A DNA stretch of 64,000 nucleotides from an uncultured Campylobacter sp. (GTDB taxonomy: Bacteria > Campylobacterota > Campylobacteria > Campylobacterales > Campylobacteraceae), in the NCBI RefSeq assembly GCF_937973075.1, contig NZ_CALBWL010000026.1, positions 1 through 64,000 on the forward strand, read 5' to 3'. The number at the start of each line of letters is the position of its first letter. The stretch's first letter is position 1. The notes below the pieces were generated by a model that was not told the origin of the DNA, did no database searches, and saw only the letters and a program-made list of their open reading frames with translations. Both the position numbers and the translations under genes were made by a program. Shown piece after piece: positions 1 to 8,258 of the stretch.

Positions 1-1026
1 ATTCTAAGCGAAAATTATAATTTTGAAAATTTCATCATCGGCGACTCAAATAAATTTGCTTTTGAGTGTTCGATTACAGTCGCAAAAGAGCCCGGAATTC
101 GCTTTAATCCGCTCTTTATCTACGGACCTAGCGGGCTTGGTAAAACTCACCTGCTTCAATCGATCGGAAATTACTGCATTAAAAAAGGCAAAACCGTCAT
201 TTGCGTCACCAGCGAGCAGTTTGCCAACGATTTTGTCTTTAACCTCAAAAATAACTCGATCGATAAATTTAAACAAAAATACCGTAATTGCGACGTTTTG
301 CTCATCGACGACATTCAATTTTTGATCGGGCGCGACAAAGCTCAAGAGGAGCTTTTTTATACGTTTAACGAGCTGAAAGACAAAAATTGTCAAATCGTCC
401 TTACCAACGACCTGCCGCCAAAATTCCTAAAAGGTTTTGAAAGTCGCCTGACGACACGGTTTGAAAGCGGCATAATAGCAAACATAACCCCACCGGATCT
501 AGAAACTAAAATCGCCATTATCAATAAAAAGAGTGAAGAAAATCGCGTTAGAATCCCACACGACGTCGTAGAATATATCGCTGCAAATATGGGTGACAAT
601 ATCCGCGAGATCGAAGGTGCAATTAATAAACTAAACGCCTACTCCTCAATACTTCGCACAAAGATCACGTTAGAATTTACCAAAAGTACGCTGCAAGATC
701 AGATCCATCAAAAATATTCAAGCGTGAGCCTCGAACACGTCATAGAGGTGATTTCAAAAGAACTGAACGTAAAACCTAGCGAGCTAAAGAGCAAAACGCG
801 AGCTAAAAACGTCGTCGAAGCGCGCCAAATTTGCATATATCTAACCAAACAGTTAACTCAAAACTCAATGCCTAAAATCGCCGCATTTTTTAATCTAAAA
901 GATCACAGCGCCATCAGCAAAAATATCAAAAAAATCAACGAACTCATTCAAACCGACGAGATGTTAAAAATAAAGATCGAAGAGCTGAAAAACAAAATAA
1001 CGAAAAAGGATAAGAATGAAATTTAG
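1..1026 (+). CDS. dnaA: Chromosomal replication initiator DnaA (5' end outside window)
   Basis: The reading frame is open from base 1 in frame 1, so the gene starts upstream of the window; the visible part is 341 residues. It shows the AAA+ Walker A GPSGLGKTH near residue 40, Walker B LLIDDIQFL near residue 100, and the C-terminal DNA-binding domain with the signature DHSAISKNI near residues 300-310. A TTG at 298 is only an internal codon of this frame, not a start. DnaA binds DnaA boxes, opens the origin and loads the helicase. The gene is followed by a cluster of DnaA boxes and then dnaN and gyrB, the conserved origin order of Campylobacter. Confidence 0.97.
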   Translation: MLSENYNFENFIIGDSNKFAFECSITVAKEPGIRFNPLFIYGPSGLGKTHLLQSIGNYCIKKGKTVICVTSEQFANDFVFNLKNNSIDKFKQKYRNCDVLLIDDIQFLIGRDKAQEELFYTFNELKDKNCQIVLTNDLPPKFLKGFESRLTTRFESGIIANITPPDLETKIAIINKKSEENRVRIPHDVVEYIAANMGDNIREIEGAINKLNAYSSILRTKITLEFTKSTLQDQIHQKYSSVSLEHVIEVISKELNVKPSELKSKTRAKNVVEARQICIYLTKQLTQNSMPKIAAFFNLKDHSAISKNIKKINELIQTDEMLKIKIEELKNKITKKDKNEI

Positions 1027-1050
1027 ACTTTATGAAAATAAAGCAAAAAG

Positions 1051-1182
1051 GGTGAATGAAAGTGAATAAAACAAAGCTACTTACTCACTGGATAAACTAC
1101 CTAAAGACAAGCTTTAGGGTAAGTTTTTCACAAAAACCACTTACCAACTACTACAACGATAAAAATTTAAAAGGATAAAAAT
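1051..1182. other. oriC-like spacer with DnaA boxes between dnaA and dnaN
   Basis: The 156-base spacer holds several matches to the epsilon DnaA box (TCATTCAC / TTATTCAC). GGTGAATGA at 1051-1059 and AGTGAATAA at 1061-1069 lie in tandem on the minus strand. TTACTCACT at 1081-1089 and TTTTTCACA at 1124-1132 are one-mismatch boxes on the plus strand. A 7-bp hairpin CCTAAAG/CTTTAGG sits at 1100-1118. The end, 1150-1180, is AT-rich and preceded by CTACTACAACGA, whose complement reads TAG-TAG, resembling DnaA-trio triplets. The set resembles the downstream half (oriC2) of the bipartite Helicobacter origin. Unwinding function is inference. Confidence 0.6.
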
Positions 1183-2262
1183 ATGAAAGTGTTAATCACT
1201 AAAAAACTTTTAGAAGAGATAGTTTCAAATACTAGTTCCTATCTTGATAAAAAAGATCTAAGCTCTATAACTTCGCATCTTTTAATGAGTGCTAAAGATG
1301 GAATTTTCAGTATAAAAGCTACCGATCACGAAATAGGCCTTAGCTATAATCTACAAAATATTTCAATAGAAACAGATGGAGAAGCTACAGCAAATGGAGG
1401 CAAGCTCCTTAGCGTTATTAAAGGTCTAAGCGACGATAGCGTTACTTTAGAAACTGTCAACGGAGCGCTATTTGTAAAGCAAAAAAAATCCAAGTACAAG
1501 CTTCCGATGTTTGAGACGAGGGATTTTCCGAGCTTTCCTACAATAAATGGTAAAAACAGCTTTGACGTAAATGCTGGAATTTTAGGCAGAAGCCTTAAAA
1601 AAATATATCCGTCGATAGACACCAACAATCCAAAATATGAGCTTAATGGCGCTTTAATCGACGTAAAAGAGGGCTTTATAAATTTAGTCGGAACCGATAC
1701 GAAGCGACTTAGCGTTTATAAGCTAATAACTCAATCAAAAGCGGGCGAGCTCGATACTAAAATTTTAATCCCTAAAAAGGCAATAGGTGAAATTCAAAAA
1801 CTATTTTCGGATAAAATTAAAATTTACTACGACGAAAACGTGCTATTAGCAGTGAGCGAGAATTTTGAGTTTTTTACGAAGCTTATAAATGGCAAATTTC
1901 CAAACTACGAGCGCGTTATTCCAAGCGATACGGCGTATAAAATTTTAATCCCGCGCGATAAGATGGTAAGCGGCGTGCGAGCGATAAACGCGATGTGCGA
2001 GGAGATGAAGGTTACCATTAAAAAGGACGGAATGATTTTTGAGAGCATTAATGAGGACAATTCCGAGGCAAAGACCGAAATTGAAGCGCTAATCGATATA
2101 AACGGAGAAATAGTTTTTGGTGTTAAAAATCGCTTCCTGCTTGATTTTTTAAGCAGCATCGAGAGCGAAATTTTTGAGCTTGATTTTAACAGCTCCGATA
2201 CGGCGTTCGTGCTTAGCGCGGATGGTTTAAAAACGGTTATCATGCCGATAAATAATATTTAA
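1183..2262 (+). CDS. dnaN: DNA polymerase III beta subunit (sliding clamp)
   Basis: Encodes a 359-residue clamp, the usual length for Campylobacter DnaN. The clamp dimer encircles DNA and tethers the polymerase, MutS and ligase. The three-domain pattern is present, ending in the family-typical segment around residues 345-359 (VLSADGLKTVIMPI). The start ATG at 1183 is preceded by AAAAGGATAAAAAT, a good ribosome binding site. gyrB follows after 9 bases, so the genes are probably co-transcribed. Codon use is more AT-rich than in many later genes of the window, as expected for a conserved core gene here. Confidence 0.97.
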   Translation: MKVLITKKLLEEIVSNTSSYLDKKDLSSITSHLLMSAKDGIFSIKATDHEIGLSYNLQNISIETDGEATANGGKLLSVIKGLSDDSVTLETVNGALFVKQKKSKYKLPMFETRDFPSFPTINGKNSFDVNAGILGRSLKKIYPSIDTNNPKYELNGALIDVKEGFINLVGTDTKRLSVYKLITQSKAGELDTKILIPKKAIGEIQKLFSDKIKIYYDENVLLAVSENFEFFTKLINGKFPNYERVIPSDTAYKILIPRDKMVSGVRAINAMCEEMKVTIKKDGMIFESINEDNSEAKTEIEALIDINGEIVFGVKNRFLLDFLSSIESEIFELDFNSSDTAFVLSADGLKTVIMPINNI

Positions 2263-2271
2263 AGGAAAATT

Positions 2272-4584
2272 ATGAAGCAAAATTACGGCGCTAGTAATAT
2301 TAAAGTTTTAAAGGGTCTTGAAGCCGTTAGAAAGCGCCCAGGAATGTATATTGGTGACACCAATATCGGCGGACTTCACCATATGATTTATGAGGTAGTG
2401 GATAACTCGATCGACGAGGCGATGGCAGGTTACTGCGACACAATCGATGTTGAAATCACTAGCGAGGGAAGTTGTATCGTTAGCGATAACGGTCGTGGAA
2501 TCCCCGTTGATATACATCCGACTGAAAAAATTCCTGCCGCGACGGTGGTTCTAACCGTGCTTCACGCAGGCGGTAAATTTGACAAAGACACTTATAAAGT
2601 CTCCGGCGGTCTGCACGGCGTGGGTGTTAGCGTCGTAAATGCGCTCTCAAAAAAGCTCGTTGCTACGATCAAACGGGATGGAAATATTTATAGACAAGAA
2701 TTTGCCAAAGGAATTCCTACTACCGAGCTTGAAAAGATAAAAACTACTAATCGCACGGGTACTACGATTGAGTTTTGGCCTGACGGCGAAATTTTTGAAA
2801 TTTTAGAATTTGACGATGAAATTTTATCAAAAAGATTTCGCGAGCTAGCGTATCTAAATCCAAAAATTACGATAAATTTTAAAGATAATCGCACGGGCAG
2901 GGACGAGCACTTTCACTTTGAAGGCGGTTTGGAGAGCTTCGTAAACGATATGAATAAAGCGCCTGCCATATCCAAAGCCGTATCGTTTAGTGATAGCGCG
3001 GATGATGTTATGGTGGATTTTGCGCTTATGTATAACGAAACATATAGCGAAAATTTATTAAGCTTCGTAAATAATATCAAAACTCCGGACGGCGGTACGC
3101 ACGAGGCGGGTTTTAGAGCGGGTCTTACTCGCGCGATAACAAATTATGTCGCGGCAAATGCGGCTGCGCGTGAAAAAGACACTAAGATCACCGGCGACGA
3201 CGTTCGCGAGGGACTCATCGCGGTAATTAGCGTAAAGGTTCCCGAACCACAGTTTGAAGGACAGACGAAGGGAAAATTAGGCTCCAGTTATGTTAAGCCG
3301 ATCGTGCAAAAGATGGCGTTTGAGGTGCTTAGTAAGTATTTTGAAGAAAATCCAATCGAAGCGCGCGCTATTATGAATAAAGCTCTTTTAGCCGCGCGCG
3401 GTCGCGAAGCGGCAAAAAAAGCACGCGATCTAACGCGCAAAAAAGACAATATAAATTCCGTCGGCACCCTTCCGGGAAAGTTAGCAGATTGCCAGAGTAA
3501 GGATGCAAGCATTAGCGAAATTTATCTAGTCGAGGGCGATAGCGCTGGCGGTTCAGCAAAGCAGGGAAGAGACCGCGTGTTTCAAGCGATCCTGCCGCTT
3601 AGAGGTAAAATTTTAAACGTAGAAAAGGCGCGCCTGGATAGAATTTTACAATCCGAAGAGATTAAAAATATGATTACGGCCTTTGGTTGCGGTATCGGCG
3701 AGGAATTTAACGAAGAAAAGCTCCGCTATCACAAAATCATTATTATGACCGATGCGGACGTCGATGGCAGCCACATCCAGACTCTGCTTTTAACATTTTT
3801 CTTTAGATTTTTGCGCCCTATCGTAGAAAACGGCTATGTTTATCTGGCACAGCCGCCACTTTTTAGATATAAAAAAGGCAAAAAAGAGATTTATCTAAAA
3901 GATGAAAAGGCGCTTAGCGAGTTTTTGATCGAAACTGGCATCGATATGGGCGAGTTTGAAGGCATCGGTAACGAGGATTTGATCGATTATCTAAAAATCG
4001 TCTCAAATTATCGCTCGCTTCTAAATGAGCTTAAAAAGCGCTTTAGCGTGCTTAGCGCGATCAGATTTTTGATAGAAAACGACGAAGCGCGAAGCCTCGG
4101 CTACGAGGAGCTATTTGAAATTTTAAAACCGCGTTTGGAAAGTGAAGGATTCAATATCTTAAATTCCTACGTAAATGATGAAGGCATTAGAATTTATGTC
4201 CAAACTCCGAGCGGCTTGGAACAGCTTGTGATAGATGAAAATTTATTCGGCAATTATATCTTTGAAGAGGCGATCAGAGTTTATTCAAAGATCAAAGAGC
4301 GAGATGTAAGCTTTGGCAAGGATTTTATTGAAATTTTAGATGAAATCGAAAAAAGCTCGAAAAAAGGCGCTTATATTCAGCGCTATAAAGGTCTTGGAGA
4401 GATGAATCCGGAACAGCTTTGGGAAACCACTATGAGCCCTGAAAATAGAAGGCTTTTAAAAATCAGCATTGCAGACGCACAAAGTGCTAGCGATACCTTT
4501 AATCTTTTCATGGGCGATGAGGTTGAACCGCGTAGGAATTACATTCAAGATCATGCCAAAGATGTTAAACACTTGGATATATAA
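2272..4584 (+). CDS. gyrB: DNA gyrase subunit B
   Basis: 770 residues, the normal size for Campylobacter GyrB. The GHKL ATPase motifs are visible near the N-terminus: VDNSIDEAMAG near residue 43, DNGRGIPV near 73, GGLHGVGVSVVNALS near 112. The TOPRIM motif EGDSAGG is near residue 422 and DADVDGSHI near 500. The C-terminal motif QRYKGLGEMNPEQLWET is near 705. It is the ATP-hydrolysing subunit that introduces negative supercoils together with GyrA. The start at 2272 has AAAGGAAAATT upstream. Its stop TAA overlaps the ATG of the next gene (TAATG), so the two are translationally coupled. Confidence 0.98.
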   Translation: MKQNYGASNIKVLKGLEAVRKRPGMYIGDTNIGGLHHMIYEVVDNSIDEAMAGYCDTIDVEITSEGSCIVSDNGRGIPVDIHPTEKIPAATVVLTVLHAGGKFDKDTYKVSGGLHGVGVSVVNALSKKLVATIKRDGNIYRQEFAKGIPTTELEKIKTTNRTGTTIEFWPDGEIFEILEFDDEILSKRFRELAYLNPKITINFKDNRTGRDEHFHFEGGLESFVNDMNKAPAISKAVSFSDSADDVMVDFALMYNETYSENLLSFVNNIKTPDGGTHEAGFRAGLTRAITNYVAANAAAREKDTKITGDDVREGLIAVISVKVPEPQFEGQTKGKLGSSYVKPIVQKMAFEVLSKYFEENPIEARAIMNKALLAARGREAAKKARDLTRKKDNINSVGTLPGKLADCQSKDASISEIYLVEGDSAGGSAKQGRDRVFQAILPLRGKILNVEKARLDRILQSEEIKNMITAFGCGIGEEFNEEKLRYHKIIIMTDADVDGSHIQTLLLTFFFRFLRPIVENGYVYLAQPPLFRYKKGKKEIYLKDEKALSEFLIETGIDMGEFEGIGNEDLIDYLKIVSNYRSLLNELKKRFSVLSAIRFLIENDEARSLGYEELFEILKPRLESEGFNILNSYVNDEGIRIYVQTPSGLEQLVIDENLFGNYIFEEAIRVYSKIKERDVSFGKDFIEILDEIEKSSKKGAYIQRYKGLGEMNPEQLWETTMSPENRRLLKISIADAQSASDTFNLFMGDEVEPRRNYIQDHAKDVKHLDI

Positions 4585-6014
4585 TGTCTGTTCTATTTAG
4601 TGAGACCAAAGAGCGCGAAAACCGCTTCATAACGGCGCTTAAAATTTCGGTGCCGTTTACCTGCGTTTTGATTGTTTTCGGAATTATTTTATTCCGAAAT
4701 GGCGAGTTTAAATTTGATGACGTAATTTTGTTTTTGATACTTTTGATCTGCTATGTTTATTATGTCATCTATCAAATTTACTTCGGCTTTCAAAAAACGC
4801 TGATTGATCCCGTTACTCACGTATTCGTGCGCGAGGAGATCGAAAAAATTTTAAGCAACGATCTAGCTAAAAATCGTCAAATAAATATCGTTCTTTTGCG
4901 AATTAAAAATATCATTGACATAAACGATCGATACGGCTACAAAAACGGCGATGAAATTTTATACGAGTATTGTAAGGAACTTTCAAATTTTATGGCGGAA
5001 CAGGGCTTTAAGGACCTTCCGATCGGGCGCTTTATAAACGGCTACTTTGTATTCGGCGTAGAATCAAAAGCTACAAATTTAAGTCATATTTTGCGAATGT
5101 TCGAGCATAAAATTTCAAGTCAAACGATTAAAAATGTAGAGATAAAAAGCGAATTTGCAATGCTTCCAAGCTCCTATGATCGCAATCTAAATAATATCGT
5201 AAATGCGCTATTTTATAAGATAAATCACCTGGACGACGAAGAGCACGGCGAGAAAGCGATCGACGTTGAGAAAGTGCTAATCGATGTGTTTTCCGCCGAC
5301 GTTATGGAAGCGATCGATAGTGAAAATTTTAGCTTTAAATATCAGCGCGTTGCAGATAAAAACGGCGTAAAATCGCATATAAATTTGATCCCGAAACTCG
5401 ATCTAAGAAGCGGCGAAAAGATCACGAAAAGTAGAATTTTAGATATTTTGCTTCTAAATCATTACGATATTAAATACGATATTTCGATGATGAGGCAGAT
5501 TTCTAGGATCATCTATTTTAAAGATATTGACGCTAAAATTTTTATCGAGGTCATGCCTCAGACCCTGCGAAATAACGAGTTTCGCAATGAAATTTTAAAG
5601 CTCATCGATAATAATCTGATTGATCCGAAAAAGATCGTGTTTGAGTTTAACGAAAAGCTTATTTATTCGGAGATCAAGCGCTTTGATGAAATTTTAATTA
5701 AATTCCGCGAACTTGGATTTAGCTTCGCGCTGTCGCAGTTCGGCGGCTCAAACGCGAGCTTTGAGTATTTAAAATTTCTAAATGTCGATTTTATCGTTTA
5801 TGACATAGAATTTAATAAAAATTTAGACGATGAAAAGATAAAAAATATTTTTATAGGCATCAACGAAGCCTGCGCAAAATCGGGCGTCAAAACCATAATG
5901 CGCTTTGTAGATAAGCAGGAATTTCAAATGAAACTTTATAAAATGGGTATCGATTATATTCAGGGATTTTGCGTCGAAAAACCGAATGATATATCGAATT
6001 TAAGGAGATCATAG
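4584..6014 (+). CDS. Membrane protein with degenerate GGDEF and EAL domains
   Basis: 476 residues. Two hydrophobic segments lie at about residues 19-37 and 46-68. A GGDEF-like domain follows: the lead motif NDRYGYKNGDEIL at 114-126 is kept, but the catalytic loop reads RFINGYFVFG at about 149-158 instead of GG(D/E)EF. An EAL-like domain follows from about 235; the position of EAL reads HINLIPKL and the usual metal ligands are not evident. The protein probably neither makes nor degrades cyclic di-GMP and may bind it or act as a scaffold. It overlaps gyrB by one base and queF by one base. Family assignment is from motif layout; the role is unknown. Confidence 0.75.
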   Translation: MSVLFSETKERENRFITALKISVPFTCVLIVFGIILFRNGEFKFDDVILFLILLICYVYYVIYQIYFGFQKTLIDPVTHVFVREEIEKILSNDLAKNRQINIVLLRIKNIIDINDRYGYKNGDEILYEYCKELSNFMAEQGFKDLPIGRFINGYFVFGVESKATNLSHILRMFEHKISSQTIKNVEIKSEFAMLPSSYDRNLNNIVNALFYKINHLDDEEHGEKAIDVEKVLIDVFSADVMEAIDSENFSFKYQRVADKNGVKSHINLIPKLDLRSGEKITKSRILDILLLNHYDIKYDISMMRQISRIIYFKDIDAKIFIEVMPQTLRNNEFRNEILKLIDNNLIDPKKIVFEFNEKLIYSEIKRFDEILIKFRELGFSFALSQFGGSNASFEYLKFLNVDFIVYDIEFNKNLDDEKIKNIFIGINEACAKSGVKTIMRFVDKQEFQMKLYKMGIDYIQGFCVEKPNDISNLRRS

Positions 6015-6394
6015 TGAGATACGGCGAAGAGAAAATTGAGAAATTTGACATCGAAAATTTAGAAGTTTGGCCCAATAAACAGGAGCGTGATTATCTAATA
6101 AAAATCACCCTGCCCGAGTTTTGCTGCCGCTGCCCGCGTTCGGGCTATCCGGACTTTGCGACGATCTATTTGGAATATATCCCGGACAAGCTCGTAGTCG
6201 AACTTAAAGCGATTAAAATTTACATAAATTCCTTTATGAACCGCTATATCAGCCACGAAGATAGCATAAATGAAATTTACGGCGCGTTGCAAAGCAAGCT
6301 AAAGCCTAAATTTATGAAAATCAGGGGCGATTTTAATCCGCGTGGCAACGTCCATACGGTAATCGAAATAAACTCGGATCAAATTTACCGATGA
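6014..6394 (+). CDS. queF: NADPH-dependent 7-cyano-7-deazaguanine reductase QueF
   Basis: 126 residues, the short type I QueF. It reduces preQ0 to preQ1 in the cytoplasm for queuosine synthesis in tRNA. The catalytic cysteine is C40 in CPRSGYPDF, with the conserved aspartate D47, followed by the ELKAIKIYINSF segment equivalent to the QueF ELKS motif and a SHE near residue 81. The start codon is GTG at 6014, overlapping the stop of the preceding gene and supported by AAGGAGATCATA just upstream. It overlaps the next gene by four bases (ATGA), indicating a tight operon. Confidence 0.95.
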   Translation: MRYGEEKIEKFDIENLEVWPNKQERDYLIKITLPEFCCRCPRSGYPDFATIYLEYIPDKLVVELKAIKIYINSFMNRYISHEDSINEIYGALQSKLKPKFMKIRGDFNPRGNVHTVIEINSDQIYR

Positions 6395-7626
6395 TAAGCT
6401 CAAATTTAGTCGAACAAATTTTTAAATCCGCAAGCATTAGTCGCTGGAACGATTACCCAAAGATGGTAAGTTTAGTCGAGCTCGACAAGCAGGCGCATAA
6501 ATTTATCATCGCTTATTTTATTGCTAGCTTTGAGCGCGACGTGGATATCAACTACGTGATAGAAGCGGGGATTTTCGAGTTTTTAGCGCGCATTGTCGTG
6601 ACCGATATCCGTCCGGACGTCTTTCATCAGATACAAAAAACCAAGAAAAAAAAGATCAACGAATGGGTTTTAAGCGTCCTAGAAAGCGATCTTTTGCCTA
6701 TTCAAAATGGCGCGTTTCTCGAGCGATTTAAAAAATATCTAAATTCCAAGGATCATAAGAAAGAAGCAGTGATCTTAAAGGCGGCAAGCTACCTCTCTAC
6801 GCGGTGGGAATTTAATATCGTATATCAAACGAGCCAGTTTTTAAACGATATTGAAGAGCTAAAATCCAAGGTCGAGGAGGAGCTCGAGGATTATTACGAG
6901 CTAATCGGCGTGCGAAAGATCGTGATGAATAAAAAACTTGCCCGCATAGTTGATCTTAGTGGCAGACTTCGTTTTCAAAAACGCTGGGCGCAGACGCCGC
7001 GAATTCCTGAGACATCGGTGCTGGGACACATGCTGGTAGTTGCGATTTTAAGCTACTTTTTCTCGCTTGAAGTGGGTGCGTGCCGCTCGCGCACGGCATA
7101 TAATTTTTTCTGCGCGCTATTTCACGATCTGCCAGAAAGCCTCACTCGCGACATCATTAGCCCCGTAAAATACGGCGTCAAGGGCCTTAGCGACATCATC
7201 AGCGAATATGAGATGCGGCTAATAGACGATAAAATTTTACCTTTCGTGCCGGAACATATGAGAGATGATTTCAGTTATATTTTGGGTATCCGTAAAGAGG
7301 GCAGTAAATTTATAAAAGACGAGTTTGAAAACCGCACCTTCGAGCTAGGCAAGGAGCCTAAATTTGCAGAGGGCAGCCTGAAGATGTTTAACGAAGATAA
7401 ATTTCGCGCAATCGACGGCAAAGCGCTTAAGTATTGCGACAAGCTAGCGGCGTTTTTAGAGGCGGGGATTTCGATCAGTTACGGCGTGAAAAGCAAGGAG
7501 CTGCTTAGCGGGTATAATTCGATGTTAGAGTTTTTCAAAGCCAAGCCGAAAATTGAAGGCGTCGATTTTCAGAGTGTTTGCGAGGATTTCAAAGAGCATT
7601 TCGGACTTAATAGGATCGATTTATAG
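6391..7626 (+). CDS. HD-domain phosphohydrolase (YfbR-like)
   Basis: 411 residues. The metal-binding HD pattern is visible: H near residue 211 (GHMLVV), the doublet HD in FCALFHDLPES near 248, and a later D near residue 350. This layout matches the HD_3/YfbR-like hydrolases, which act on 5'-nucleotides; the substrate here is not known. The N-terminal 180 residues are helical and charged with no domain I recognise. It overlaps queF by four bases, suggesting coupled expression. A gene of this type follows queF in other Campylobacter as I remember it, which needs checking. Confidence 0.8.
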   Translation: MISSNLVEQIFKSASISRWNDYPKMVSLVELDKQAHKFIIAYFIASFERDVDINYVIEAGIFEFLARIVVTDIRPDVFHQIQKTKKKKINEWVLSVLESDLLPIQNGAFLERFKKYLNSKDHKKEAVILKAASYLSTRWEFNIVYQTSQFLNDIEELKSKVEEELEDYYELIGVRKIVMNKKLARIVDLSGRLRFQKRWAQTPRIPETSVLGHMLVVAILSYFFSLEVGACRSRTAYNFFCALFHDLPESLTRDIISPVKYGVKGLSDIISEYEMRLIDDKILPFVPEHMRDDFSYILGIRKEGSKFIKDEFENRTFELGKEPKFAEGSLKMFNEDKFRAIDGKALKYCDKLAAFLEAGISISYGVKSKELLSGYNSMLEFFKAKPKIEGVDFQSVCEDFKEHFGLNRIDL

Positions 7627-7628
7627 AA

Positions 7629-7734
7629 CCCCTTCCCAGATGGCTGCGGCACATGCGAGATCTAAGTGCTCTGCTGTATTCCTACCCTGAAGCGGTGCCT
7701 AAAAAAAGCATTGCACAGGTCTAAGAAAGGGCAA
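7629..7734 (-). ncRNA. ffs: Signal recognition particle RNA (4.5S type)
   Basis: Read on the minus strand, this spacer contains the SRP helix-8 signature CTTCAGGGTAGGAATACAGC (equivalent to GGTCAGG..GGAA..GCAGC). Its ends pair: 5' CCCUUUC with 3' GGGAAGGG, and further inside GUGC/GCAC-type pairing. A TATAAT box lies about 7 bases upstream of the predicted 5' end. The RNA scaffolds Ffh for co-translational targeting of membrane proteins. End positions are estimates from pairing, uncertain by about 5 bases. It runs opposite to its neighbours, converging on the HD-domain gene. Confidence 0.8.
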
Positions 7735-7739
7735 TCGGG

Positions 7740-7745
7740 ATTATA
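7740..7745 (-). promoter_or_regulatory. -10 box of the ffs promoter
   Basis: TATAAT on the minus strand, followed 6-7 bases later by the predicted 5' end of the SRP RNA. The region upstream on that strand is AT-rich, as usual for Campylobacter sigma-70 promoters. Confidence 0.65.
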
Positions 7746-7774
7746 TGGAAATGTTTCTTAAAGTAAGGTTATAA

Positions 7775-8194
7775 ATGAATTTCAAAAATCATCTTTTATC
7801 CGTATTTCGCGAGGTTTTTATCCCTCATCATCGCTCTATCGAGTTTAGAGCCAAAATTTTTGCCGCTATGCTGCTTGCCAAAAAAAAGCAGACCGACGAG
7901 GATTACGACGTGATCAAAGATATAGCGGGCGAAATTTATCCGGGCGACGAACAGCGCATCGGCGTGCTGGTATCTATCGTAAAAGAGTATATTATAAAGG
8001 CGAAGACCTATAAAGGTCTAAATTTAGACTCGCTTTTAAAAGAGATCGACAGGGATATCAAAAATAACAAAAAATATATCAAAAAAATCGATTTTTCGCA
8101 TCTGCGCCGTCTAATCGGCGACGATGACGAGGACGCGTTGATCCAACAGCGCGTGTATGAGTTTTTTGTCTGCGAAGTCAAAGAATACTCGTAA
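7775..8194 (+). CDS. Conserved hypothetical protein, all-helical
   Basis: 139 residues, hydrophilic and predicted helical, with no signal peptide or membrane segment. I do not recognise a catalytic motif. The pattern of a helical stretch with acidic residues (DEDYDVIKDIAGEIYPGDE near residues 40-58) faintly recalls TerB-like folds, but this is weak. The start ATG at 7775 has AAAGTAAGGTTATAA upstream. It sits between ffs (opposite strand) and typA, with a typA promoter of its own downstream, so it may be transcribed alone. Confidence 0.7.
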   Translation: MNFKNHLLSVFREVFIPHHRSIEFRAKIFAAMLLAKKKQTDEDYDVIKDIAGEIYPGDEQRIGVLVSIVKEYIIKAKTYKGLNLDSLLKEIDRDIKNNKKYIKKIDFSHLRRLIGDDDEDALIQQRVYEFFVCEVKEYS

Positions 8195-8219
8195 ATTTTT
8201 ATCTTAAGAATTTTTTTAG

Positions 8220-8225
8220 TATAAT
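8220..8225 (+). promoter_or_regulatory. -10 box upstream of typA
   Basis: TTTTTTTAGTATAAT places TATAAT at 8220-8225, preceded by a T-run as in Campylobacter sigma-70 promoters and 34 bases before the typA start. Confidence 0.55.
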
Positions 8226-8258
8226 CATCAGTTTTTGAAATTATAAACGGAGAAAAAT

